Assembly: GCA_964467925.1 (NCBI GenBank)
Contig: CAYXSX010000001.1
Coordinates: 1 to 64,000, forward strand
DNA from: CAYXSX01 sp964467925
Lineage (GTDB): Bacteria; Pseudomonadota; Alphaproteobacteria; Micavibrionales; Micavibrionaceae
Length of the DNA: 64,000 nt
Direction of reading: 5' to 3'
Each line of letters begins with the position of its first letter. Position 1 is the first letter of the stretch. Under the pieces are notes generated by a model that worked only from the letters and a program-made list of their open reading frames with translations, was not told the origin of the DNA and did no database searches. Below, in pieces: positions 17,810 through 26,966 of the stretch. Position numbers and translations under genes: made by a program.

Positions 17810-18600
17810 GCGGTTTTGACCGTAATTTCTAAGCCATCATAAGCCGGCGCGTATCCATCAGTCAATTCGTTAACAAGCGTACGGTAATCCATGGAAATCG
17901 TCAGACTGGATAAATACACCTGATCCGCACCGATTTGTTCGTTCAGCGCGTAAATCGTTTCCAGATTGGCGTGAACAAGATTATCCGTGTGATGATATCC
18001 GGCGCCGTCCACAATCCATGTTTTCACGCCCGTAAGCGCCTCGATGGCTGGCGGATCGAGATTGACGATATCGCAGGAATAGCCGAAATCGCCAAAGCGG
18101 TAACCGACAGAGCGGCATGTCCCGTGATCCTGATCAAAGGGAATGAAATCTATATCCCCTACCCACATTGATTTACCGTAATTTTGCGGGCCAATCTCAT
18201 GCGCTTCCAGCACAGGCGGATACAGAACGCTTTTCCCTCCCTCGAACAGATATTTGAACCGCCCCGTCAGATCGCCCAATGTTTCGGCGTTCCCGTAAAT
18301 AGGCACCAATTTTTGCCCGCGAATGCGGATCATACGAAGGTCGTCGATGCCCATAATGTGATCGCTGTGAGCATGGGTATAAAGCACGGCATCGACATGG
18401 GAAATATCGGCCCGGTTCATCTGCGTACGAAAATCGGCCCCCGTATCAACAATAATCGTCGTGTTTTTACTTTGCACGGCGATGGAGGAACGCAGGCGGT
18501 TATTGCGCGGCTCATGCGGGTCACACTTGCCCCAGTGATTGCCGATAGATGGTACCCCGGTCGAATTGCCGCACCCTAAAACTGTGATCTTCAGGGTCAT
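17806..18600 (-). CDS. metallo-beta-lactamase-fold hydrolase, PhnP-like
   Basis: The 264 residues form one MBL-fold domain. LGCGNSTGVPSIG at the N-terminus is typical of the PhnP/RNase Z-like branch; THAHSDH is the zinc motif, followed by MGIDDLR; later metal ligands include DHG and DGAGYHH. PhnP hydrolyses phosphoribosyl 1,2-cyclic phosphate, but no phosphonate genes are near, so the substrate is open. It overlaps the tatD stop by 4 bp and is probably translated with it; downstream it overlaps the convergent secreted-protein gene by 4 bp. Confidence 0.88.
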   Translation of the reverse strand: MTLKITVLGCGNSTGVPSIGNHWGKCDPHEPRNNRLRSSIAVQSKNTTIIVDTGADFRTQMNRADISHVDAVLYTHAHSDHIMGIDDLRMIRIRGQKLVPIYGNAETLGDLTGRFKYLFEGGKSVLYPPVLEAHEIGPQNYGKSMWVGDIDFIPFDQDHGTCRSVGYRFGDFGYSCDIVNLDPPAIEALTGVKTWIVDGAGYHHTDNLVHANLETIYALNEQIGADQVYLSSLTISMDYRTLVNELTDGYAPAYDGLEITVKTA

Positions 18601-19391
18601 AAGCGCTGCGCCCGGTTGAACAGCGTATAGAAATTATCGGTGGTCGCTTTCGCAAGCGCCCCAATTTCTTCATGGCGCAGCCCAGCCAGAAACTCCCCGG
18701 TATGGCGCACATATTCCGGCCTGTTCGGTTTTCCCCGCAATGGCACGGGCGCAAGGAAGGGCGCATCCGTTTCCACCAGAACGCGATCAATCGGCACATC
18801 TTTGGCAATCTCCTGCAGCTCCACCGCTTTGGGGAAGGTCACAATGCCGGATAAGGAAATATAAAACCCAAGCTCAAGCGCCTGCTCCGCCAGCCAGCGC
18901 GAGCCGCTGAAACAATGCATAACCCCGCGAAGCCGCCCTGCGCCCTCTTCCTTCATAATGCGGATCGTATCTTCCTCCGCATCGCGCGTATGGATGATGA
19001 TCGGCAAATCCGTTTCAAGACAGGCGCGGATGTGTTTTCTAAAACTCTCCGCCTGATCGCCGCGCGGAGAATTATCGTAATAATAATCAAGCCCGCTTTC
19101 CCCGATGCCGATGATTTTGAGATCGAAATTTGCCAGTTTCACCAACTCTTCAAGCGTGACCGCTTTTTCCGTCTCCAGCCCGGAATCGTGCGGATGTGTG
19201 CCAACAGAGCACCAGATATTTTTATGCGCTCGCGCCAGTTCAAGCTGCGCCGGAAAATCACCATTAATCTGACACGAAATGCTGAGCACTCCATCGACAC
19301 CATGCTCCATCGCCCCGTCGATAAGGCTTTGCGCACCAACGCCATCCTCATGATTTTTATGGGTCAGGTGACAATGCGAGTCGATCCACAT
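18597..19391 (-). CDS. tatD: TatD-family metal-dependent deoxyribonuclease
   Basis: A TIM-barrel hydrolase of 264 residues. Metal ligands are visible as H6-x-H8 (SHCH), the Glu in IGESGLDYYYD, HTRDAEED, HCFSGS and ETDAPFL; LRGKPNRPEYV completes the family pattern. TatD/YcfH proteins are 3'-5' exonucleases or DNases linked to DNA repair. The order metG-tatD-MBL hydrolase downstream of tmk-holB is classical in alphaproteobacteria and suggests one long transcript from dacA or tmk down to 17.8 kb. Confidence 0.95.
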   Translation of the reverse strand: MWIDSHCHLTHKNHEDGVGAQSLIDGAMEHGVDGVLSISCQINGDFPAQLELARAHKNIWCSVGTHPHDSGLETEKAVTLEELVKLANFDLKIIGIGESGLDYYYDNSPRGDQAESFRKHIRACLETDLPIIIHTRDAEEDTIRIMKEEGAGRLRGVMHCFSGSRWLAEQALELGFYISLSGIVTFPKAVELQEIAKDVPIDRVLVETDAPFLAPVPLRGKPNRPEYVRHTGEFLAGLRHEEIGALAKATTDNFYTLFNRAQRL

Positions 19392-19417
19392 AAGAAGCCT
19401 GCTTTCCTTGAAATACC

Positions 19418-20977
19418 CTATTCCGCGGCTTCCTGTGTCATTTCCAACCGCGGAAAGACGCCTTCGGGTTTGTCGATTTTGGTGCCCGGTTTCAACGCAT
19501 GATCGGGTGACAAAGTTTCAAAGCTACGCGCATCTTCGCCGATCTTAAGTTGATCGAGCATACGCGCGGCGCTTTCCGGCGTCAGCGGCTGCATGATCAG
19601 CGCAAGGCACCGTATGGTTTCCGCCAGCACATAAAGTACCGTTCCCATACGCTCCGGATTATCATTCTTAAGTTTCCATGGCGCTTGCTGGTCGATATAG
19701 ACATTGCCCTCATTCGCCACGCGGATGATTTTATCAATCGCCTTGTGGAAACGCTGTAAATCAAGCTCGGCCCGTACTTCGGCGATCATCTCGCGCCGTG
19801 CAAGATCCAAAAGCGCCTTATCCTCTGCAGTTAAATCTCCGGCTTTCGCAATAACACCGTCGCAGTTTTTGTAAATCATGGACAGGCTGCGCTGCGCCAG
19901 ATTACCGATGCCGTTGGCAAGATCGGCGTTGATACGCTCCACTGCGCTTTGGTGTGAGAAATTACCGTCATTGCCGAATGGTACTTCGCGCATCATGAAA
20001 TAACGCGCCTGATCGACGCCGTAACGCTCCACCAGATCATGCGGGGCGATGACATTGCCAAGAGATTTCGACATTTTTTGCCCCTCGATCGTCCACCAGC
20101 CATGGGCAAAAACCCGTTTCGGCGGCTTCAGACCCGCGGCCATCAAAAATGCGGGCCAGTAAACGGCGTGGAAACGCAGAATGTCTTTGCCCACCATATG
20201 CAGATCGGCGGGCCAATATTTTTTAAAGCTTTCACCGTCTTTGTCCGGATATCCGGCGGCGGTGATATAGTTCGTCAGCGCGTCGATCCACACATACATG
20301 ACATGCTCGTCGTCGCCGGGCACAGGAATACCCCAGTCGAAATTGGTACGGCTGATTGATAAATCCATGAGCCCGCCCTTCACGAAACTGATGACTTCGT
20401 TGCGGCGGGAATCCGGCATGATGAAATCGGGATGCGCCTCGTAAAATTCCAGCAGACGGTCCTGCCACGCTGACAACTTAAAGAAATAGCTCTCCTCCTC
20501 CACCCATTCGCATGGCGCGCCGGAAGGGGCAATTTTCGTGCCGTCCGGCCCGTCGGTCAGCTCATCTTCGCCGTAATATGCCTCATCACGCACGGCGTAC
20601 CAGCCCGCATATTTATCGAGATAAATATCGCCGTTATCGGCAATCGCGCGCCAGAGTGCTTGCGCCGAAATCTTGTGCCGCTCTTCGGTTGTGCGGATGA
20701 AATCGTCGTTGGAATAATTCATCAGCGGAGTAAGATCGCGGAAATTCTGCGAGACTTTATCCGTAAAGCTTTGCGGATCAATACCAGCCTTAGCCGCCGC
20801 CTGATGCACTTTCAGGCCGTGTTCATCCGTACCGGTCAGGAACATGACATCGAAACCGTCCAGCCGCTTGAACCGCGCCAGCACGTCACAGGCCACGCTT
20901 GTATAGGTATGGCCCAGATGCGGTTTGTCGTTCACATAGTAAATGGGGGTCGTGATGTAATACGGCTTTTGGGCCAT
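19418..20977 (-). CDS. metG: methionyl-tRNA synthetase
   Basis: Class I synthetase of 519 residues that charges tRNA-Met. The HIGH-type motif appears as HLGH (PIYYVNDKPHLGHTYTS), the second motif as KMSKS (GQKMSKSLGN), and FLTGTDEHG lies between. The insertion domain (GWYAVRDEAYY) lacks the four zinc-binding cysteines, so this is the zinc-free MetG2 form. There is no C-terminal tRNA-binding OB domain, in line with the length. It is 16 bp downstream of holB and 26 bp upstream of tatD. Confidence 0.97.
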   Translation of the reverse strand: MAQKPYYITTPIYYVNDKPHLGHTYTSVACDVLARFKRLDGFDVMFLTGTDEHGLKVHQAAAKAGIDPQSFTDKVSQNFRDLTPLMNYSNDDFIRTTEERHKISAQALWRAIADNGDIYLDKYAGWYAVRDEAYYGEDELTDGPDGTKIAPSGAPCEWVEEESYFFKLSAWQDRLLEFYEAHPDFIMPDSRRNEVISFVKGGLMDLSISRTNFDWGIPVPGDDEHVMYVWIDALTNYITAAGYPDKDGESFKKYWPADLHMVGKDILRFHAVYWPAFLMAAGLKPPKRVFAHGWWTIEGQKMSKSLGNVIAPHDLVERYGVDQARYFMMREVPFGNDGNFSHQSAVERINADLANGIGNLAQRSLSMIYKNCDGVIAKAGDLTAEDKALLDLARREMIAEVRAELDLQRFHKAIDKIIRVANEGNVYIDQQAPWKLKNDNPERMGTVLYVLAETIRCLALIMQPLTPESAARMLDQLKIGEDARSFETLSPDHALKPGTKIDKPEGVFPRLEMTQEAAE

Positions 20978-20993
20978 GGGAATTCCTCCGGTA

Positions 20994-22157
20994 TCAAGCA
21001 GCGCGCATCAAGGAAAATGCTTCCATGACCCCGTGGCGTTTATCCAGAGAGGCGCGGGAAACCTGATCAAAGTGCTCCCCTAGGTTTTCACAGATTTTGA
21101 TCAGGCTTTCAAGGGAAGAGTTTTTCAGGATGCGCCCGAAGACTTCCAGATTAAGCGGTTCCGCAGCCTGCTCCTGCCCTCGTGCTTTGGCACGCGCCAG
21201 CTCATCCGCCAGCCATAGCATAAGTCCGGCAAAGGACTCATAAGACTTTCCGCGGTCAAGACGGGCAAACTCATCGGCCATGGCATGAAGATCGGTTTGC
21301 TTCCAATCGGGGTATTGCTGGAAAATCATTAATATCCGCTCCAGTATCTCCAGCCCGCCTTCATCCAGAAATTGTAGCGCCTTGCCGATACTTCCTCCTG
21401 AAAGATGAAGAAGCCTTGTAATCTCTTGTTCTGTAATTCTTTCGCCGCGCCGCTGCATCAACGTTTGGATATTCTCCTGGCTCAGCGGAGAAAAATCCAC
21501 CACGCGGCTACGCGAGCGGATCGTCGGGATCAGCGCGCCGATCCGGTGTGTCACCAATATCAGCAGCGTATCGCTCGGCGGCTCTTCCAGAATTTTCAAA
21601 AGGGCGTTTTGCGCATTGCGGTTCATCGTGTCGGCATCATCAATCACCACCACACGCCAGCCGCCATAGGATGCGGTCTTACGTAGAAACGGGGCGACTT
21701 TTCTCAACTGCTCGACATCAAGGCTGTTTTTCTGCGTTCCCTTACCCTCGTCTACCGCACGCTCCAACCCTAAAAGGTCGGGATGCGCGCCCGAAGCCAC
21801 CAGCCGGAAAACCGGATCGTTCACATCCATATCCATGGATGATGGACTTTCTGCCGGAAGATCGTCGAACATGCCTCCCTGCCCCGCATCTTCTTTTTCG
21901 GTTTTTAGAACGTGGCGGGCGAGGCGGTAAGCAAAGGTGGACTTTCCGATACCTTTAATGCCTGAGAAAATAAGCGCGTGCGGGCACTTTCCTTGCTCCA
22001 AAAGCTTTAAAAGCTCTTGCTCTATTTTGTCATGCCCCAGACAAAACGACATCAGGCGCGGATGAACCAGCCCCTCCTCTTCTTGCACCAAAGGTGCCGG
22101 AGGAATGCTTGACGCCTCGAATTCTTCTTCCGCCGGTTCATCGCCAAACAAATCCAT
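20994..22157 (-). CDS. holB: DNA polymerase III delta-prime subunit
   Basis: A clamp-loader AAA+ subunit that helps load the beta clamp. At 387 residues it is longer than E. coli HolB, with an N-terminal extension (about 40 residues) typical of alphaproteobacteria. P-loop GIKGIGKSTFAYRLARH; Walker B region VVVIDDADTMNRNAQNALL; sensor 1 TLLILVTHR; and the SRC-like RSRSRVVDF. Its ATG shares one base with the tmk stop, indicating translational coupling. The tmk-holB-metG-tatD order is standard in alphaproteobacteria. Confidence 0.95.
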   Translation of the reverse strand: MDLFGDEPAEEEFEASSIPPAPLVQEEEGLVHPRLMSFCLGHDKIEQELLKLLEQGKCPHALIFSGIKGIGKSTFAYRLARHVLKTEKEDAGQGGMFDDLPAESPSSMDMDVNDPVFRLVASGAHPDLLGLERAVDEGKGTQKNSLDVEQLRKVAPFLRKTASYGGWRVVVIDDADTMNRNAQNALLKILEEPPSDTLLILVTHRIGALIPTIRSRSRVVDFSPLSQENIQTLMQRRGERITEQEITRLLHLSGGSIGKALQFLDEGGLEILERILMIFQQYPDWKQTDLHAMADEFARLDRGKSYESFAGLMLWLADELARAKARGQEQAAEPLNLEVFGRILKNSSLESLIKICENLGEHFDQVSRASLDKRHGVMEAFSLMRAA

Positions 22158-22834
22158 TACGCGCCCTCTTGGTTTTTATGCGCTTCCAGTCTTTCTTCCA
22201 CGATCTTCAAAATCTGCGCTTCGATATCTTCTTTGCTTTGTCCGGCGTCGATAACCTGACAACGCTCAGGTTCCTTTTTCGCAATCTCCAGAAACCCGGC
22301 ACGCAGTTTTTCATGAAAGGATAAATCCAGATTTTCATACCGGTCTTCGCTTTGGCTAAGCCCCAGTTTTTCAGAGGCTAACCTGCGTCCCGAACGCGAC
22401 AATCCCTCGCGTGGATCAATATCCAGAATAAAAGTAAGATCGGGTGTGAAGCCATCCAAAACAATGTCGTTCAATTTATTGATTTTTGAAAGCTCCATGC
22501 CAAGCCCGTAACCCTGATAGGCGCGGGTGGAATCGGTAAACCTGTCGCTGATCACAATACGTCCGTCTTCCAACGCGGGTTTGATAATTTTATCGACATA
22601 CATCGCTCTTGCGGCAAAGAACATCAGGCATTCCGCCATCGGACTCCAATTGCCGCCGTGACGTTGCACCAGTAAATTGCGGATTTTTTCGCCTTCCGGC
22701 GTGCCTCCGGGCTCTCGCGCCGTAACAACCTTATATTTCTTCGCGGTCAGGGTTTCCGCAAGCCAGTTGATCTGTGTAGTTTTACCGCCTCCTTCGCCGC
22801 CTTCCAACGTGATAAAGAAGCCCCGCTTAGCCAT
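22157..22834 (-). CDS. tmk: thymidylate kinase
   Basis: Phosphorylates dTMP to dTDP. The 225-residue protein has P-loop LEGGEGGGKTTQ at residues 10-21, the dTMP-binding AREPGGTPEGEKIR, the DRFTDSTRAYQGYG segment with the DR(Y/F) motif, and a lid region around RSGRRLASE. The start overlaps the end of dacA by 8 bp and the stop shares one base with the holB start, so dacA-tmk-holB look translationally linked. Confidence 0.96.
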   Translation of the reverse strand: MAKRGFFITLEGGEGGGKTTQINWLAETLTAKKYKVVTAREPGGTPEGEKIRNLLVQRHGGNWSPMAECLMFFAARAMYVDKIIKPALEDGRIVISDRFTDSTRAYQGYGLGMELSKINKLNDIVLDGFTPDLTFILDIDPREGLSRSGRRLASEKLGLSQSEDRYENLDLSFHEKLRAGFLEIAKKEPERCQVIDAGQSKEDIEAQILKIVEERLEAHKNQEGA

Positions 22835-24029
22835 TGATTGTTTTTTCCTTCAAATCACGGACGGGCGGCACACCACCCTCATCGGCGGGCAATCTTGCCC
22901 GTGCAAAAAACAAACGTCTGGCTTTCGCAAACGTACGGGAAATCAGGCCCATTTTATTGACGTCCTGTGCGGCAACCAGAGGAACTTCGAAAGTCGAAAG
23001 CTGCGGCACGTCAATCGTCATAATACCCACCTGTTGCCCCTTTTGAACGGGCGCTATCAAAGGCTGCGTCATTCTCACCTGTATTTTCAAGCCCTGCCGG
23101 GAAAGGGTTGGCAACGTAACTTTTAAATCACGCCCCGTTACTGCGGCCACGCTTTTATCCTTACCCACAGCCACAGGAATATCGGCTACAGGTTCATCAC
23201 CTTTCACAAGCTCCACATTCTGGAACCCGCGTAACCCCCACTCCAGCAATTTAGCAGCCTCTTTCGCGCGCGCCTGTTCGTCTTCCAGCCCGTTGATCAC
23301 GAGCACTACGCGGCGGCCATTATGCACCCCCGATCCAATCAGACCGTATCCTCCGACTTCCGTATGGCCCGTTTTGATACCATCGGCGCCGATATTGCGG
23401 TAAAGTAGCGGATTGCGGTTGCGCTGGGTAATTTTGTTATAGGTAAATTCCTTTTCACTGTAATAATGATAATAATTCGGAAAATCGCGAATCATCGCCA
23501 CGGCAAGCGTCGTCAGATCGCGCGGCGTGGAATAATGATCAGGATCGGGCCAGCCGCTGGCATTCATGAAATTGCTGTCTTTCATACCAAGCTCCTTGGC
23601 TTTGGCCGTTAGCGCCTTGGCGAAATAATCTTCGGTCCCCGCTAAACCTTCGGCCAACACGATAGTTGCATCGTTTCCGGACTGTACGATTACACCACGT
23701 ACAAGATCCTCCACCTTAACGCTTTTATCCACCTCAACGAACATTTTGGACCCGCCCTTACGCCAGGCTTTTTCGCTAACCAAAAATTCATCGTTCAGCG
23801 AAATTTGACCACTTTTCAGAGCGTCAAAAACCACATACATCGTCATCACCTTGCTCATAGAAGAGGTTGGCATACGCGCATCCGGATTCTTTTCATACAG
23901 CACCATGCCGGTTTCAAAATCGACCATATAGGCGTGACTGGCCAGCGTCGGCGGTCGCTTTTGCGCATAGGAAGAAACGGGAGCGAACGCGATAAAAACA
24001 AAAAGAATGAGTGCAAGAATACGTGTCAT
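22827..24029 (-). CDS. dacA: D-alanyl-D-alanine carboxypeptidase (PBP5/6 family)
   Basis: Removes the terminal D-Ala from peptidoglycan stem peptides in the periplasm. Signal peptide at residues 1-22 (cleavage near SYA-QK); catalytic triad motifs SMSK (SxxK), SGN (SxN, in QSGNDAT) and KTG (GIKTGHTEVGG) are in the correct order; a C-terminal PBP5-type beta domain follows to about 375. The 400 residues match the family, and the tail (FAKARRLFFARARLP) may be an amphipathic membrane anchor. It is adjacent to rlpA and mltB, other cell-wall genes. Confidence 0.95.
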   Translation of the reverse strand: MTRILALILFVFIAFAPVSSYAQKRPPTLASHAYMVDFETGMVLYEKNPDARMPTSSMSKVMTMYVVFDALKSGQISLNDEFLVSEKAWRKGGSKMFVEVDKSVKVEDLVRGVIVQSGNDATIVLAEGLAGTEDYFAKALTAKAKELGMKDSNFMNASGWPDPDHYSTPRDLTTLAVAMIRDFPNYYHYYSEKEFTYNKITQRNRNPLLYRNIGADGIKTGHTEVGGYGLIGSGVHNGRRVVLVINGLEDEQARAKEAAKLLEWGLRGFQNVELVKGDEPVADIPVAVGKDKSVAAVTGRDLKVTLPTLSRQGLKIQVRMTQPLIAPVQKGQQVGIMTIDVPQLSTFEVPLVAAQDVNKMGLISRTFAKARRLFFARARLPADEGGVPPVRDLKEKTING

Positions 24030-24088
24030 AGAGGTACCTTCGCATCCCTTTAAACGCTAATCAAGGACCTGCTGGGGTGAAATAAAAA

Positions 24089-25129
24089 TTATTCTACAAC
24101 AATAATTGCCTGCTTGTTACCAGCAGAGGCAAGCTCATCAAGAAGTTTGTCGGCCAACGACACATCGTTGGAGGGAATTCGTACACGGTAAAAAGACTGA
24201 CCATTGATTTCCGCCGGGTATACGCCTGCTTTTCGGCCCAGTTTATTGGCAAAGGCTATCGCGTTTTCCTTATTGGTAAACGATCCCGCCTGCACGTAAA
24301 TATTGGTGGGCGTAACGGGTAATTGCCTTACGACCGGATCGGGATAAAATTTTCCGGCATTGACGTGCCCTGCAACCTGTTGATCCGTTGAAGCAGAAAC
24401 TGGAGTTAACCCTGATGGCGTAGAGTACCCCTCATGCGGCGGCGGTAAAAGATCGGCAGCAGGAAGGTAATTATCATTACCGTCATTGGCGGCCATCATT
24501 TGCGCTTCACGCGCCAAAGCAGCTTCACGTTCGTTCAGGCCCGGCGGGTCCGGCAATAACGTACCCTCATCGCGCACTTGCCTGTGCTCGTTCATCGCCA
24601 CTTCATAGCCCTTGGTGTCCTCGCCTCGGCGCGCGGCGGCGGCTACCGCGCGGCTTTCCTTGGACAGAACCTCGATCCGCACTTTCGCGGTACCCTTGGT
24701 TTTGACATCAAGTAAATCTGCGGCGCGGCTGGAAAGGTCGAGAACGCGCCCGCGCTTGAACGGACCGCGGTCATTAATCCGCACAATCACCGAACGTCCG
24801 TTTTCAAGATTCGTCACCCGTGCGATAGACGGCATCTGGAGCGTGCGGTGCGCCGCCGTTAGCTCGTTCATGTCGAAAATTTCGCCATTGGCCGTGTAAT
24901 TGCCGTGGAATTGCGGGCCGTACCAGGATGCGATTCCCGTTTCCACCAGATCGTATTGTTCTCTTGGATAATATGTTTTGCCGAAAATGTCGTAAGGATT
25001 CCCGACTTTGAACTTTCCTTCGCTTTGTCCCGGACCGACCGTTTTTACAACATGAGAAGCCAGTTCGACCTCTGAACAGCCGCTGATTAAAAGTGCCGAA
25101 AGCGACAATAAAAGAACTAAAAACCGCAT
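24089..25129 (-). CDS. rlpA: RlpA-like septal lipoprotein (DPBB plus SPOR)
   Basis: RlpA proteins bind denuded septal glycan and in some species are lytic transglycosylases. The ATG at 25129 follows AGGTGGG and gives 346 residues; a longer frame from 25219 enters mltB. Lipobox LISGC at about 15-19 marks an outer-membrane lipoprotein. The double-psi beta-barrel (ASWYGPQFHGNYTANGE, AAHRTL, VRINDRGPF) spans about 65-155 and keeps the His and Asp of active forms. A Pro/Asp-rich linker leads to a C-terminal SPOR domain (IYVQAGSFTNKENA). It is 13 bp downstream of mltB. Confidence 0.93.
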   Translation of the reverse strand: MRFLVLLLSLSALLISGCSEVELASHVVKTVGPGQSEGKFKVGNPYDIFGKTYYPREQYDLVETGIASWYGPQFHGNYTANGEIFDMNELTAAHRTLQMPSIARVTNLENGRSVIVRINDRGPFKRGRVLDLSSRAADLLDVKTKGTAKVRIEVLSKESRAVAAAARRGEDTKGYEVAMNEHRQVRDEGTLLPDPPGLNEREAALAREAQMMAANDGNDNYLPAADLLPPPHEGYSTPSGLTPVSASTDQQVAGHVNAGKFYPDPVVRQLPVTPTNIYVQAGSFTNKENAIAFANKLGRKAGVYPAEINGQSFYRVRIPSNDVSLADKLLDELASAGNKQAIIVVE

Positions 25130-25142
25130 CCCACCTGCCTTT

Positions 25143-26111
25143 CTATTCTGCAATTGCATCGGCCAGCAAACCCACGCTGGTGGCGAAATAGACCGATTTA
25201 TTCCACCGCATAACGACACGGTAATTATGATACACTAGATAGGCCGGGCCGCCCAAGCCATCCGGTACAACAACCGAGGCTTCCATATCTTCAGCCATCG
25301 GTAAATCACCACCGCCTGGAAGGCGAACGCCCGCCTTTTGCCATTCGCGCAAGCTCTTTTTAACATCAACACCTGTCAAACTCTGAGAAAAACCGGCAGG
25401 AAGAGAGACCTGCCTGCCCCATCTTTCACCGTCATGCCACCCCGAACGGCTTAAATAATTCGCGGTCGATCCGAACACGTCGGGCAAGCTACCCCAGATA
25501 TCGCGCTTTCCGTCGCCGTTATGGTCCACCGCATAGGCATGGAAGCTGGAGGGCATAAACTGATTCTGGCCCATGGCGCCAGCCCATGAACCCTTCATAT
25601 GCGCGGCGTCTACATGCCTTTCATCGATAATTTTAAGGGCATTGATAAGCTCCTTGCGGAAAAACGAACTGCGCCGCCCATCATAGGCCAATGTGGCCAA
25701 AGAATCGACCACCTTGAAACCGCCTGTGTTATTTCCGTAGCTGGTCTCGATCCCCCACAGCGCGACAATATATTGAGATTGCACGCCGTATTTCGCGCTC
25801 ACCGCCTCCAGTTCCGCCTTATGATCATACAGCATCTGGCGGCCTTGCTGGATGCGGGCGTTATTGATCACACGCTCGCGATACTGCGCAAATGTCATCG
25901 TTCCTTCGGGTTGTTTGCGATCCAGTTCAATGACACGCGGAATCGGCTGCACGCCCGCAAAGGCTTCGTTCAACGTATGCTGCGAGATTCCTTCACTCGC
26001 CGCCTCTTGTTTGAAATTCATAAGCCAGGTTTCGAAGCTCTCGCTCGCCGCCCTGCTTTGCCCGGCAATAAGGATGCACAAAAGTGATAAAAGGGTAAAA
26101 AATATTTTCAT
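25143..26111 (-). CDS. mltB: lytic murein transglycosylase, MltB family
   Basis: Cleaves the glycan strand forming 1,6-anhydro-MurNAc. From the ATG at 26111 it has 322 residues with a signal peptide (cleavage near SRA-AS) and no lipobox Cys, so it is soluble or loosely attached in the periplasm. The catalytic Glu lies in WGIETSYG; GAMGQNQFMPSSF and DIWGSLPDVFGSTANYL are SLT_2/MltB signatures. The 13-bp gap to rlpA suggests cotranscription. The longer frame to 26168 adds residues that do not look like a leader. Confidence 0.93.
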   Translation of the reverse strand: MKIFFTLLSLLCILIAGQSRAASESFETWLMNFKQEAASEGISQHTLNEAFAGVQPIPRVIELDRKQPEGTMTFAQYRERVINNARIQQGRQMLYDHKAELEAVSAKYGVQSQYIVALWGIETSYGNNTGGFKVVDSLATLAYDGRRSSFFRKELINALKIIDERHVDAAHMKGSWAGAMGQNQFMPSSFHAYAVDHNGDGKRDIWGSLPDVFGSTANYLSRSGWHDGERWGRQVSLPAGFSQSLTGVDVKKSLREWQKAGVRLPGGGDLPMAEDMEASVVVPDGLGGPAYLVYHNYRVVMRWNKSVYFATSVGLLADAIAE

Positions 26112-26214
26112 CCGCGGATTATGACTGATTTCCTCTGGACAGATAAGGGGGAAAGCCTTAATTATCACGAGATAAATTTTCAGCCCGCTATCTCATAGGC
26201 TTATCGTGCTTTAC

Positions 26215-26304
26215 GGAGGGGTGGCAGAGCGGTTGAATGCACCGGTCTTGAAAACCGGCGTGGGTTTACGCCCACCGTGGGTTCGAATCCCACCCCCTCC
26301 GCCA
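26215..26304 (+). tRNA. tRNA-Ser (anticodon UGA)
   Basis: A 90-nt class II tRNA. The acceptor arms GGAGGGG (26215-26221) and CCCCTCC (26294-26300) pair fully, with discriminator G and an encoded CCA (26302-26304). Anticodon stem CCGGT/ACCGG encloses loop CTTGAAA with TGA at 26249-26251. The long variable arm (GTGGG/CCCAC type) is characteristic of serine tRNA, and the T arm carries GTTCGAATC. It is divergent from mltB. Confidence 0.97.
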
Positions 26305-26593
26305 ATCCTGCTTTCAGGCCCGAAAACCGTTATAACATATTGAATAAAAACGAATTTTTCGGGGCTCGAAACCCCGAATTACGGCAGTATACGAGCCTGT
26401 CCTCGAAGGCCACTTTCAGCAGGGTACGCCGCCTGTCCAAGGCACCGCTTTCCCATACCGAACAAGGGCTTGCGAACGCCGACAGGGTGAGTTCGAACAC
26501 CTCGGCAAAACGCTTGCGCGGCGATTAATTGCTCATCGGCATCATAGTTTTCATCTGCGGCCATATAGGTGTCTTAATTTTAAAGAAGAAGGA
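26305..26593. other. unassigned structured gap after tRNA-Ser; possible minus-strand ncRNA
   Basis: No family recognised. The 289 bp contain a perfect 7-bp hairpin (TTCGGGG at 26358-26364, CCCCGAA at 26372-26378). Read on the minus strand it is followed, after about six bases, by a T-rich run, like a weak terminator. A second minus-strand hairpin pairs GCCGA and GGTG with CACC and TCGGC (about 26475-26506). A 61-codon minus-strand frame from 26564 begins with ATG but has no ribosome binding site or family resemblance. A structured RNA, an integration scar next to the tRNA, or plain spacer are all possible. Confidence 0.3.
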
Positions 26594-26881
26594 TTATTCA
26601 GCCTCTTTCTTGCTTCTGTATTCCTTCATCTTTTCCTTCATTTTTTCGCGGAAAGCTTCGGCTTCATCCTTGGAAAAATTACCATCGCCATCCGTATCCA
26701 TTTTGGCGAAACGCGCTTCTGCCTCTGCCATAAACTCAGCCTTTGAAATCACGCCATCACCGTTTGTGTCATGTTTTTCAAACATATTGCCTTTGTGATG
26801 GCCTTCATGATCCTCGGCATGAGCCGCCGGTATGGCGATACACATGGCCAGCAGAATTGTCAGTGCGATTGTCTTTTTCAT
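26594..26881 (-). CDS. periplasmic EF-hand calcium-binding protein
   Basis: A 95-residue secreted protein: signal peptide to about residue 22 (AHA-ED), a short His-rich stretch (EDHEGHHKG) that could bind metal, then two canonical EF-hand loops, DTNGDGVISKAE and DTDGDGNFSKDE, and a Lys/Glu-rich helical tail. The ATG at 26881 is preceded by AAAGGAGC. It lies 85 bp downstream of the histidine kinase gene on the same strand; whether it is a regulatory target of that system is unknown. Calcium binding follows from the loops. Confidence 0.85.
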   Translation of the reverse strand: MKKTIALTILLAMCIAIPAAHAEDHEGHHKGNMFEKHDTNGDGVISKAEFMAEAEARFAKMDTDGDGNFSKDEAEAFREKMKEKMKEYRSKKEAE

Positions 26882-26966
26882 TAATTAAGCTCCTTTTTAA
26901 TTTGGTTTGTCTACCTTGTAATACGTAAGAAAACTCAAAACCCTTCGCTGTTTTTAAATTTTTTCT

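Noticed and set aside
26515..26570. Minus-strand reading similar to an SsrA (tmRNA) tag: codons for ADENY followed by an acidic stretch ending in LIAA
   Set aside because: The tag would be followed by CAA, not a stop codon; the EF-hand gene is too close upstream for the 5' tRNA-like part and pseudoknot; and no CCA-ending acceptor arm or matching acceptor stem is visible.
26215..26593. Genomic island or prophage integrated at tRNA-Ser
   Set aside because: No integrase, no repeat of the tRNA 3' end nearby, and ordinary chromosomal genes on both sides.
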